Of a stretch of DNA of 10,602 bases, positions 1-6,866 are shown piece by piece. This stretch comes from an uncultured Eubacteriales bacterium (GTDB lineage: Bacteria; Bacillota; Clostridia; Oscillospirales; CAG-272). Below the pieces are notes generated by a model that did no database searches, was not told the origin of the DNA, and saw only the letters and a program-made list of their open reading frames with translations. The stretch lies in NCBI GenBank assembly GCA_900546695.1, contig URDX01000046.1:1-10602 (forward strand). The letters run 5' to 3'. The translations under genes and the position numbers were made by a program. Each line of letters begins with the position of its first letter. Within the stretch, counting starts at the first letter, position 1.

Positions 1-301
1 CTATATGGGACATACTAAAGCTCAATTATAATAGTCTGTTTTCGCTTTTTCGGTCCGAGCGATTTTAGCCGTCACGGACCGTGAGGAGATAAAAAAGATG
101 CAGAAGCGTCGAAAATCGACACGTCGCCGTACAGTTGTACGGCAGAGGCGATTTTCGGCGGTAGAAAAAGCGGAAACATTAAATTTCAAGCAGGAATCCG
201 TCAGGATTCCGACTCTTTATCTGCTATATGGGACATACTAAAGCTCAATTATAATAGTCTGTTTTCGCTTTTTCGGTCTGCGCTTTTTTAGCCCTCACGG
301 A
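1..301 (+). repeat. Intergenic structured repeat, copy 1 (one full unit plus the start of a second)
   Basis: Positions 1-55 and 224-278 are identical, so a unit of 223 nt is directly repeated at least in part. The unit holds, in order: a catact box (11-16), a ctttttcg box with a trailing ttttagcc, a conserved core (85-133), a nested hairpin, a second hairpin, and then the catact and ctttttcg boxes again (234-239, 268-275). In the nested hairpin the outer arms are CGAAAATCG 110-118 and CGATTTTCG 149-157, and the inner hairpin is GCCGTAC-AGTT-GTACGGC at 126-143. The second hairpin is GGAATCC-GTCA-GGATTCC at 193-210. The core matches 7092-7140 in 48 of 49 bases. The array ends 4 nt before the ftsK stop codon, so it is the 3' flank of ftsK. 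No intrinsic terminator is otherwise visible there. The left edge is cut by the window. Confidence 0.9.
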
Positions 302-304
302 CTA

Positions 305-3300
305 TTAGGTTTCGTTGTTGATTACCATCTCCATGAACTGCTGCTTAGAGATAAGTACAGTACGCGGTTTCTGCCCGTCGGGCGCGGACACTACCCCCAT
401 CTCCTGCATCCTATCGATGAGCTTTGCCGCGCGTCCGTACCCGAGCGAGAGTCGGCGCTGAATGAGCGATGTAGATATCTTTCCGTTTTCGACGGCGAGC
501 TCTATCGCGGATTTCAGCATCGGGTCGGAGCCGTCGTCTCCGATATCTCCGCTTATCTGCGCGCCGCCGCCCTTCTTTCCGGTCGTGCCGCAGCGCAGCG
601 CTTCCTTCTCTATCTGCTCCATGATGGAATCGTCGTAGTCGCCCTCGCCGTAGGTCTTTCCGATAAAGCTGATGATGTCGTCTATCTCGGTCTCGCTGAC
701 GTAAGCGCCCTGAACGCGGATAGGCTTCGGTGCGCCGACGGGTGCAAAGAGCATATCGCCGCGCCCGAGCAGCTTTTCCGCGCCGACCATATCGAGTATG
801 ACACGCGAATCCATCTGCGAGGAGACGTGGAACGCGATACGCGAGGGGATATTTGCCTTGATAAGACCCGTAATGACGTCGACCGAGGGGCGCTGCGTAC
901 CTATGAGCAGGTGCATTCCCGCTGCGCGCGCCTTCTGTGCGAGACGGCAGATGGATTCCTCAACGTCGTCGCGTGCGGTCATCATGAGGTCGGCGAGCTC
1001 GTCTATGATGATGACTATCTGCGGCAGCTTTTCGCGGTCGGGGTCACGCTCGACAGCCTTATTGTAGCCGCGCAGATCGCGCACACCGACCTCCTCTATC
1101 AGCGTGAAGCGACGCTCCATTTCGCCGACAGCCCATGCCAGTGCGCCCGCAGCCTTCTTCGAGTCGCTGACGACGGGGACGAGCAGGTGCGGCAGCCCGT
1201 TATAGATGTTCAGCTCGACCTTCTTCGGGTCGACGAGTATCAGCTTCAGCTCGTCGGGCTTTGCCTTATAGAGCAGGCTGACGATGATGCTGTTTATGCA
1301 GACCGATTTACCCATTCCGGTTGCGCCGGCGATGAGCAGATGCGGCATTTTTGCGATGTCGAGATATATCGGCTCGCCCGCAACGTCTTCTCCGAGAGCG
1401 GCGGTCAGACGGCTCTGCGATGCGGAAAATTTCTCCGCCGAGACGAGCTCGCGCAGATATACCGTCGATACGACGCGGTTCGGTACCTCTATGCCGACTG
1501 CGGCTCTTCCGGGGATGGGTGCTTCGATACGCACGCCCGATGTCGCGAGGTTAAGCGCGATATCGTCGACGAGCGACGCTATGGAGCGGACGCGCACGCC
1601 CGACTCGGGCGAGAGCTCGTACCGTGTGATGGTCGGCCCGCGTGAGATGTTGACTACCTTTGCGTTGACCTTGAAGCTGGTCAGGGTCTCGACGAGCTTT
1701 CTCGCCGTCGTCTGCAGCTCCTCGCTGATGTCGGTTGACTCGGGTGCTACCGGCTTAGACAGCAGCGAGAGCGGGGGGAAGGTGTATTTCGGATGCGAGC
1801 GGGGCTTCGGCTTTTCGGGGAGCTCGTCGAGCGCGTCGCGCTGGAGAATGAGCTCGGGCGAGCGCTGCCCGTCCATTATCTCGCTTGCATAGTTGTCCGC
1901 GACCGTCGCGCCCTTGCCGTTTTCGTCGCTGTTCGTCAGGAACTTTGTCAGCAGCTCCTCGCTTATCGGTCCGTCGGTCGATGCACCGCCCGCGCCGTTT
2001 GCTGTCATGCTGTTTGCTGTCGCGCCGTCGGATGTGCCGCCGTTATTCATGCCGTTTGTGCCGTCTGCGGTCGATGCGCCTGCCGCCGAGCCGTTATCCG
2101 CACCCGCAGCGAATGCGTCTGCGGCAGCTGCCGAACCGACGGCTGTGCCCGATGTTGCGGCAGCAGCGAATACATCCGCCGTACCCGCAGCGGCAAATGC
2201 CGCACCTACCCCGACCGCGCCTGCTGCGGTATTACCGCCCGAGCTGCCGTGCGCGGGGAATTCGGCTATCTTTTCGGCGGGCGTTCCCTCCATAGCTCCG
2301 CCGCTTTCGCTGTCAAAGCTGTCGTCTCCGAACGGCTGCTGTTGTGTCACGGCGACCGCGTCGTCGCCCGAGCCGTCGCTCAGATTTCCGCGCTCTGCCG
2401 CCTCGGTCTGCTTGCGCAGAACGCTCTCAAATACAGCAGGGTCGATGGATTGCAGTGCATCCTCGCCGCCCGCGGGCGCGGTGGTTCCTGCGGTAGCGGT
2501 GCTGCCTGCGCTCGCGTCGGTGCCGGCGGGGTTGTCGTCTGTTTCGGTGTCGGGCAATCCGAATATTCTCGGCACCCGCTTTTTACGCTTTTCGCGCGGC
2601 GATGTCGCGTCAAGTGAAGTATTTTCGCTCGACATGTCGATGGTATGTCTGCCGCGCGGTGCAGCCGCCCCGCCTGCGTTCATGCCGCCCGCGCTTGCCT
2701 GAGCGCTCTGCTCAGCCTCTGATATTTCCTCACGTCTGCGCGCGGAGCGCTCGCGTTCCTCCTCTGCGTCGTAATAGCGGCGCTCATCGACCCATGACGG
2801 AGCGTGCCTGCCCTCTTCCTCTGCGCGCTCTCGGCGCTCGTGGATTCGGTAGGCGATGTTCAGCCATATGACGTACGGCGTGAGTCCGACGAAGAATATG
2901 CCGAGCAGCAGAACAAGCGCGACGGAGACGATTATCGAGCCCGCCTTTCCTATCGCGCGGAAGAGCAGATAGCCGACGGTGCTGCCGATTGCGCCGCCCC
3001 CGCCGAGCTGCGTTCCGCTGCGGTAGAACGCAGCTATGTCAAAGCTGCCGCTCTTACTCATATCGGTGCCGCATTCGCAGAGGAATGCGGAGAAGAATGT
3101 GATGAGAAAGAAGGCGAATATTACCTTGCACCACACCGCCTTATTCTGTCGGTCCTTCTTCCAGAGAAACGCGCCGACAAAGATAAGCAGCGGCACCAGA
3201 TAGCTTCCGCCCGCGAACAGGCCGCGCAGAAAGTCACGCAGAAAAGGCCCGAGCAGCCCCATGGTGTCGGGTATAAAGAGGCAGAGCCCGCACAGCACCG

Positions 3301-3499
3301 CCGCAAGCATCATTATGCCGGGGAATATCTGTGTGAGCAGGCTTGTCTTATCCGCCTTTACCTTCGGGGTCTCGGCGTTTTTTTCTATGGATGCCTTGCT
3401 GTTCTTTTTGGTCGCTGCTGACTTTGCTCCCGTGTTCTTTCTTCCCGCGCTCCCACCGCTTTTTTTCTTCGTGCCCGAGCTCTTGGTGCTCCCCGCCAT
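305..3499 (-). CDS. ftsK: DNA translocase FtsK/SpoIIIE family
   Basis: This is a membrane-anchored hexameric DNA pump that moves chromosomal DNA through the division or sporulation septum, using ATP. In the 1064 residues one sees a Lys/Ser-rich start (1-50), four to five hydrophobic segments (about 56-76, 82-113, 122-142, 165-206), a charged Arg/Glu stretch (210-270), a low-complexity linker to about 570, and then the RecA-like motor. Walker A is GATGMGKS at 725-732 (Lys731) and Walker B ends IIIDE with Asp833. A C-terminal winged-helix gamma domain (about 992-1060) would read orienting DNA motifs. B. subtilis SpoIIIE is about 790 residues, so the excess is the linker, very Ala/Gly-rich at about 415-505. 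The ATG at 3497-3499 follows a GGAAGGA at 3503-3509. The gene is divergent from mrnC. Whether it is the vegetative FtsK/SftA-like role or the sporulation SpoIIIE role cannot be told from sequence alone. Confidence 0.97.
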   Translation of the reverse strand: MAGSTKSSGTKKKSGGSAGRKNTGAKSAATKKNSKASIEKNAETPKVKADKTSLLTQIFPGIMMLAAVLCGLCLFIPDTMGLLGPFLRDFLRGLFAGGSYLVPLLIFVGAFLWKKDRQNKAVWCKVIFAFFLITFFSAFLCECGTDMSKSGSFDIAAFYRSGTQLGGGGAIGSTVGYLLFRAIGKAGSIIVSVALVLLLGIFFVGLTPYVIWLNIAYRIHERRERAEEEGRHAPSWVDERRYYDAEEERERSARRREEISEAEQSAQASAGGMNAGGAAAPRGRHTIDMSSENTSLDATSPREKRKKRVPRIFGLPDTETDDNPAGTDASAGSTATAGTTAPAGGEDALQSIDPAVFESVLRKQTEAAERGNLSDGSGDDAVAVTQQQPFGDDSFDSESGGAMEGTPAEKIAEFPAHGSSGGNTAAGAVGVGAAFAAAGTADVFAAAATSGTAVGSAAAADAFAAGADNGSAAGASTADGTNGMNNGGTSDGATANSMTANGAGGASTDGPISEELLTKFLTNSDENGKGATVADNYASEIMDGQRSPELILQRDALDELPEKPKPRSHPKYTFPPLSLLSKPVAPESTDISEELQTTARKLVETLTSFKVNAKVVNISRGPTITRYELSPESGVRVRSIASLVDDIALNLATSGVRIEAPIPGRAAVGIEVPNRVVSTVYLRELVSAEKFSASQSRLTAALGEDVAGEPIYLDIAKMPHLLIAGATGMGKSVCINSIIVSLLYKAKPDELKLILVDPKKVELNIYNGLPHLLVPVVSDSKKAAGALAWAVGEMERRFTLIEEVGVRDLRGYNKAVERDPDREKLPQIVIIIDELADLMMTARDDVEESICRLAQKARAAGMHLLIGTQRPSVDVITGLIKANIPSRIAFHVSSQMDSRVILDMVGAEKLLGRGDMLFAPVGAPKPIRVQGAYVSETEIDDIISFIGKTYGEGDYDDSIMEQIEKEALRCGTTGKKGGGAQISGDIGDDGSDPMLKSAIELAVENGKISTSLIQRRLSLGYGRAAKLIDRMQEMGVVSAPDGQKPRTVLISKQQFMEMVINNET

Positions 3500-3623
3500 C
3501 TGTCCTTCCGTCCTTTCTTCCGTCTGTATCCGAATCGTGCAGCCTCCGCCGCAAATGTTTCTTTTTCATGTGCGGAGCGGCTTCTGTGAATATCGGTGCT
3601 CCGCTGTGTAGACTTCTCCTTAT

Positions 3624-3652
3624 ATGATAACATATCGGGACGAAAATTTCAA
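3624..3652 (-). promoter_or_regulatory. ftsK promoter (sigma-A type, extended -10)
   Basis: On the minus strand TTGAAA (3647-3652) is followed after exactly 17 nt by TATCAT (3624-3629). A TGT directly before the -10 forms an extended -10. Transcription would start near 3617, giving an ftsK leader of about 118 nt. No strong hairpin was noticed in that leader. Confidence 0.7.
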
Positions 3653-3711
3653 GTGGAAGAAATTTTCGGGAAAAACGAGCAAGAAAATTTGTTAAAATTC
3701 TCTCTGCCGTG

Positions 3712-3740
3712 TTGAAAAAGCCGACGGGGTATGTTATACT
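3712..3740 (+). promoter_or_regulatory. mrnC-glcK promoter (sigma-A type, extended -10)
   Basis: TTGAAA (3712-3717) is followed by a 17-nt spacer and TATACT (3735-3740), with TGT directly upstream of the -10. The predicted start is near 3747. This leaves a leader of about 55 nt before the GTG at 3802 and rules out the upstream in-frame GTG at 3709. It lies back to back with the ftsK promoter, about 60 nt apart, and both share the TTGAAA/TGT-TAT layout. Confidence 0.75.
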
Positions 3741-3801
3741 GAGTACCGCAGTGTCCGCGCAGCGTAGCGGAGGCATATCAACCCGAGAGGACGGCGATAC
3801 G

Positions 3802-4251
3802 GTGGCAGAGGAGCAGATACCCTGGAATGCGGCGCATGTGACTGCGTACGGCAGCGCGGCGATGGCGTATTTCGGCGATGCGGTTTTTGAACTGCTGGTT
3901 CGCCGCAGGCTCATAGAGACGGGAATATCCGACGCGGGAAAGCTGAACAGGCTTGCGGCGGAGTACGTCCGCGCGGGAGCGCAGAGCAAGGCGATGGGAC
4001 GCATTGAGAGCTTCCTGAGCGAGCTTGAGCTCGCAGAGTACAAGCGCGGCAGAAACGCAAGCGGTCTCAAGGTACCGAAAAGCGCAAGAGCGGTTGAATA
4101 CCGCCGTGCGACAGGGCTCGAGGTGCTGTTTGCTGGGCTGTTTCTGCGCGGCGAGTACGACAGGATAGACGAGCTGTTTGACATCGCGTTCCCACAGGGC
4201 GGAGATGCACCCGACGGCGGAGAGCCGAGCGGAGATGAATCAAGTAACTAA
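3802..4251 (+). CDS. mrnC: Mini-ribonuclease III
   Basis: Mini-III is a dimeric RNase III-type endonuclease made of the catalytic domain only. In B. subtilis it matures the ends of 23S rRNA together with ribosomal protein L3. The 149-residue product carries the signature AYFGDAVFE at 22-30, with Asp26 as the expected metal ligand. It also has the KRGRNA segment at 81-86, typical of Mini-III, and YRRATGLEVLF at 100-110, whose Glu107 is the second acidic site. No double-stranded RNA-binding domain follows, as expected. The C-terminal 20 residues are a Gly/Asp/Ser-rich tail beyond the family core. The start chosen is GTG 3802, with GAGAGGA at 3785-3791. An upstream GTG at 3709 would lie before the promoter. 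The gene is followed by glcK after 31 nt and probably cotranscribed. In many Firmicutes mrnC sits beside cysS and rlmB, which are not here. Confidence 0.93.
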   Translation: MAEEQIPWNAAHVTAYGSAAMAYFGDAVFELLVRRRLIETGISDAGKLNRLAAEYVRAGAQSKAMGRIESFLSELELAEYKRGRNASGLKVPKSARAVEYRRATGLEVLFAGLFLRGEYDRIDELFDIAFPQGGDAPDGGEPSGDESSN

Positions 4252-4260
4252 ATTTAGTTA
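4245..4260 (+). promoter_or_regulatory. 16-bp perfect palindrome across the mrnC stop codon
   Basis: TAACTAAATTTAGTTA is a perfect 8+8 palindrome without a loop. It covers the mrnC stop (4249-4251) and ends 22 nt before the glcK ATG. A loopless AT-rich palindrome is more like a dimeric repressor site than a terminator. It has some likeness to the TTAGTT half-sites bound by ROK-type XylR repressors, but the arm orientation is inverted, so the regulator is unknown. Chance or a weak intercistronic hairpin are alternatives. Confidence 0.35.
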
Positions 4261-4282
4261 ACATACACAGAGAGGTGCAGAA

Positions 4283-5233
4283 ATGTATTACATCGGAATT
4301 GACCTCGGCGGTACGAACATTGCCGTCGGAATCGTAAACGAAAATCACGAGATCATCGCTAAAGGCAGCACGCCTACCCTTGCGAATCGCGAGCCGGGTG
4401 CCATTCTTGACGATATGGCAAAGGCATGCGCTGACGTTATCGCAGAGGCGGGACTCACCGTCGACGATATCGAGTATGCGGGCATCGCAACACCGGGAAC
4501 CGCAGACCATGACGCGGGCGTTGTCGTTTATGCGAACAACCTGCCCTTCCTCAACTATCCGCTCGCGGATGAGCTGAAGAAGAGAATCCCCTTCAAGGCG
4601 GTCTACATCGAAAACGACGCGAATGCCGCAGCACTCGGCGAGGCTGTCGCGGGTTCGGCAAAGGGCACGAGCGATTCCATCATGATTACGCTCGGAACGG
4701 GCGTAGGCGGCGGAATCATCATCGACGGAAAGGTATACTCCGGCTTTAACTACGCTGCCGCAGAGCTCGGTCACATGATGATCGTAGCAAACGGAAATCC
4801 CTGCTCCTGCGGCCTCAACGGCTGCTGGGAAGCATACAGCTCCGCTACCGCACTCATCAAGTCGACCCGCGAGGCGATGGAGCGCAACCCCGACACCGTA
4901 ATGTGGGAGATGTGTGAGAACAACCTTGCAAACGTCAACGGCAGAACCGCATTCAACGCAATGCGTCAGGGCGATATGGTTGCTGCAGAGGTAATTGATA
5001 TGTACATCGAGTACCTTGCTGTCGGAATCATCAATATCATCAACATTTTCTGCCCTGAGGTGCTTTCCATCGGCGGCGGTATCTCGAACGAGAAGGATCG
5101 TCTGCTCGATATGCTTCTCCCGAGAATCGGAATGAGAATTTATTCGAGCAACAGCCCGCGCCGCACTCTCATCAAGATTGCAGAGCTTGGCAACGAGGCA
5201 GGCATCATCGGTGCAGCTGCGCTGCGCGCCTGA
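4283..5233 (+). CDS. glcK: ROK-family glucokinase
   Basis: This is a cytoplasmic ATP-dependent hexokinase of the ROK family that most likely phosphorylates glucose to glucose-6-phosphate at the head of glycolysis. The 316 residues hold the phosphate-binding motif DLGGTN at 7-12 and ENDANAAALGE at 110-120, with Asp112 as the catalytic base. A second nucleotide-binding loop is LGTGVGGG at about 137-144. The ROK substrate/zinc signature is ELGH 161-164 followed by CxCGxxGCWE at 174-183, so the zinc ligands are His164, Cys174, Cys176 and Cys181. There is no N-terminal winged helix, which makes it a kinase and not a ROK repressor. Length matches glucokinases of Firmicutes. The ATG has AGAGGTG at 4271-4277. 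It is the second gene after mrnC and is followed by a strong hairpin. Another hexose (mannose, N-acetylmannosamine) cannot be excluded from motifs alone. Confidence 0.93.
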   Translation: MYYIGIDLGGTNIAVGIVNENHEIIAKGSTPTLANREPGAILDDMAKACADVIAEAGLTVDDIEYAGIATPGTADHDAGVVVYANNLPFLNYPLADELKKRIPFKAVYIENDANAAALGEAVAGSAKGTSDSIMITLGTGVGGGIIIDGKVYSGFNYAAAELGHMMIVANGNPCSCGLNGCWEAYSSATALIKSTREAMERNPDTVMWEMCENNLANVNGRTAFNAMRQGDMVAAEVIDMYIEYLAVGIINIINIFCPEVLSIGGGISNEKDRLLDMLLPRIGMRIYSSNSPRRTLIKIAELGNEAGIIGAAALRA

Positions 5234-5260
5234 GATGCCGCAGTAAAAACCGATATATAG

Positions 5261-5290
5261 GGGCTGTTAAAAACTTGTTTTTAACAGCCC
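5261..5290 (+). terminator. Strong hairpin after glcK, probable transcription end
   Basis: A perfect 14-bp inverted repeat, GGGCTGTTAAAAAC and its complement, is separated by two bases. It starts 27 nt after the glcK stop. The T-rich stretch lies inside the 3' arm, not after it, so it is not a textbook intrinsic terminator. It may also work in the other direction, or be two abutted ends of a lost mobile element. Confidence 0.5.
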
Positions 5291-5324
5291 GCTTCCATTA
5301 GATAGGGGATAGGTAAAATTGTTC

Positions 5325-5517
5325 GGAGCGAGTGGCTTTGCCCCGTCAGGCGTACAAGCGTACGTCGAGGGGCAAAAACGCCTGCAGAAAAAGTGAATTT
5401 CACTTTTTCCAAGAAATCCGATAGGATTTCCTCCGATTTTTCACGGCACCTTTGCCATACTAAAACGGTATAATTCCTTATTTACTTTTTCGTTCCGGAC
5501 TTTTTTAATATCCTCTA
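5325..5517 (+). repeat. Intergenic structured repeat, copy 3 (diverged)
   Basis: Most bases differ from copies 1 and 2, but the layout is kept. The outer arms are TTTGCCCC 5337-5344 and GGGGCAAA 5369-5376, around the inner hairpin CGTAC-AAGC-GTACG (5351-5364). The second hairpin is GAAATCC-GATA-GGATTTC (5413-5430). Then come catact (5456-5461), ctttttcg (5485-5492) and a run ending ttttttaatatcctc. It also carries a private 23-nt palindrome, 5387-5409. A consensus TATAAT at 5469-5474 sits inside the unit, without a recognisable -35 at normal spacing. No other promoter was seen for the DUF4317 gene downstream. Copy numbering follows similarity, not map order. Confidence 0.75.
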
Positions 5518-5550
5518 TTCGCAACGAATCGCGTATCACCCGAATTCCGT

Positions 5551-5571
5551 TATCGGACTTCGGCTCCGATA
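5551..5571 (+). promoter_or_regulatory. Leader hairpin with a UUCG-type loop before the DUF4317 gene
   Basis: TATCGGA (5551-5557) pairs with TCCGATA (5565-5571), with an inner C(TTCG)G cap and one bulged C. It ends 33 nt before the ATG and 19 nt before the ribosome binding site, so it would sit in the 5' leader without hiding the start. No T-run follows, so it is not a terminator. A role in message stability is a guess. Confidence 0.35.
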
Positions 5572-5604
5572 CATGCCTCATTACAGAATCGAAAGGACCG
5601 TTAA

Positions 5605-6732
5605 ATGACAGATAAAGAGCTTGCGGAGATCCGCCGCAGATATAAACCCGATAAGACAAGCATCTCTCGCGTTCGCGGCTGCTATGTCAATGACAAAAAC
5701 GAGATAGTCGCCGAGTTCGATCAGTCGCTCGGTCTGATGAGCGAGGATGAGGTCGAATTTATTCTCGGGCTGCTCAAAAAGTCCGTTTCGGGCGCAAACG
5801 GAAAGAATATTTTCGACGTCGCCTTTACAAATCAGCAGGTGGTCGACGGCGCGGAGCATAACCGTCTCATGCAGCTGCGCGATACCGCCATTGCTTCCGA
5901 CGATGATGTTCACGCGCTCTACGAGAGCATCATTTCGGCTGTGCATTTCGACGCGGGATATCTTATTCTTCTCGCATACGACAGGTACGACGTTTATTCG
6001 TATGCGGGCGACGGCAGCCGCCGTGAGGATTCGGATACCGTGTTTTCCTACATAATATGCTCGGTCTGTCCGATGAAGCTCACGCGCGCCGCGCTCGGCT
6101 ATAACGCGAACGAGAACGCCTTCCGCACCATCGCGTCGAACGCCGTGATAGCCGCGCCCGAGCTCGGGTTCATGTTCCCGACCTTCGATAATCGCTGCGC
6201 GAATATCTACAACGCCGTCTGCTACACGAGGAACATAACCGAGAGCCGCGAGACGTTTACGAATTCGGTTTTCGGCTGCTCCGCACCCATGCCGCCCGCA
6301 GAGCAGAAGGCGACCTTTGATTCGGTGCTGCGCGAGGCTGTCGGCGAGGAGTGCAGCTATGAGGTCGTCAGCGGTGTGCGCGACCTTGTGTGCGATATCA
6401 TCGAGGAGCAGAAGGAGAATAAGGTCGAGGAGCCGCTGATGATAACAAAGGCGGTCATGCACGACCTGCTCGGTAAGTGCAATGTTCCCGAGGAGAAGAT
6501 AGAGACCTTCGAGCAGCGCTATGTCGAGGAGTTCGGCGAGCACGCCCGCCTCTGCCCCGGAAACGTCATAAGCACTAAGCGACTCGAGGTCAAAACTCCC
6601 GAGGTCATCGTCAAGGTCAGCCCCGACCGCAGCGATCTCGTCGAGACGCGCACCATCGACGGGGTAAAATATATCCTCATCCGCGCCGAAACCGGCGTTG
6701 AGGTCAACGGGGTGGATGTCGATATAAAGTGA
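5605..6732 (+). CDS. DUF4317 family protein
   Basis: This is a cytoplasmic protein of unknown function, 375 residues, belonging to the DUF4317 family, which is common in Clostridia. The family hallmark is the N-terminal block EIRRRYKPDK at 8-17, RVRGCYVND at 22-30 and EFDQSLGLM at 37-45. No signal peptide, membrane helix, nucleotide-binding loop or catalytic motif is visible. The first 230 residues look globular, and the middle to C-terminal part is Glu-rich with predicted helices (about 265-315), followed by a strand-rich end. The ATG has GAAAGGA at 5591-5597, 7 nt upstream. The gene stands alone: it is preceded by repeat copy 3 and a leader hairpin and closed by its own terminator, so it is probably monocistronic. 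No function can be drawn from its neighbours. Family assignment comes from remembered sequence pattern. Confidence 0.85.
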   Translation: MTDKELAEIRRRYKPDKTSISRVRGCYVNDKNEIVAEFDQSLGLMSEDEVEFILGLLKKSVSGANGKNIFDVAFTNQQVVDGAEHNRLMQLRDTAIASDDDVHALYESIISAVHFDAGYLILLAYDRYDVYSYAGDGSRREDSDTVFSYIICSVCPMKLTRAALGYNANENAFRTIASNAVIAAPELGFMFPTFDNRCANIYNAVCYTRNITESRETFTNSVFGCSAPMPPAEQKATFDSVLREAVGEECSYEVVSGVRDLVCDIIEEQKENKVEEPLMITKAVMHDLLGKCNVPEEKIETFEQRYVEEFGEHARLCPGNVISTKRLEVKTPEVIVKVSPDRSDLVETRTIDGVKYILIRAETGVEVNGVDVDIK

Positions 6733-6866
6733 TGCGGGTGCGCTGAATCTTCCCCCGCCGAGCTTCGGATATTTGTTCGCATGATGTGCAGGCAAAGCGA
6801 TAGCCGCTGAGACGGGTATTGCCGCCGAGGTCTGCTGCATGGAGCAGGGCTGCAATCAGACGCACG

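Noticed and set aside
1..301. CRISPR array
   Set aside because: There are only two exact repeats of 55 nt with a 168-nt intervening core that is itself shared with other loci, and no cas genes.
827..2702. Several long plus-strand frames inside ftsK
   Set aside because: They are shadows of the Ala/Gly-rich ftsK linker and motor. None has a domain or a good start signal.
3348..3561. Lys/Arg-rich minus-strand ORF starting in the ftsK leader
   Set aside because: It overlaps ftsK out of frame for most of its length, and its composition follows from the Lys/Ser-rich start of ftsK.
3709..3801. Upstream GTG extending mrnC by 31 codons
   Set aside because: It lies before the -10 and transcription start of the promoter at 3712-3740, and the added residues do not look like Mini-III. 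GTG 3802 has a ribosome binding site.
5332..5424. 30-codon GTG-started ORF within repeat copy 3
   Set aside because: The putative ribosome binding site is too close to the start, the frame over the shared hairpin differs from that in copies 1 and 2, and no similarity of the peptides is seen.
5581..6855. 424-codon open frame on the minus strand
   Set aside because: It is antisense to the DUF4317 gene, has no recognisable motif, and runs through a leader and a terminator region. It is open because of GC-rich codon bias.
6740..6866. Possible riboswitch (CTGAGA followed by GGG, reminiscent of TPP or similar aptamers)
   Set aside because: The second conserved half of the TPP aptamer is missing, and it lies downstream of a gene with no gene after its terminator in that sense.
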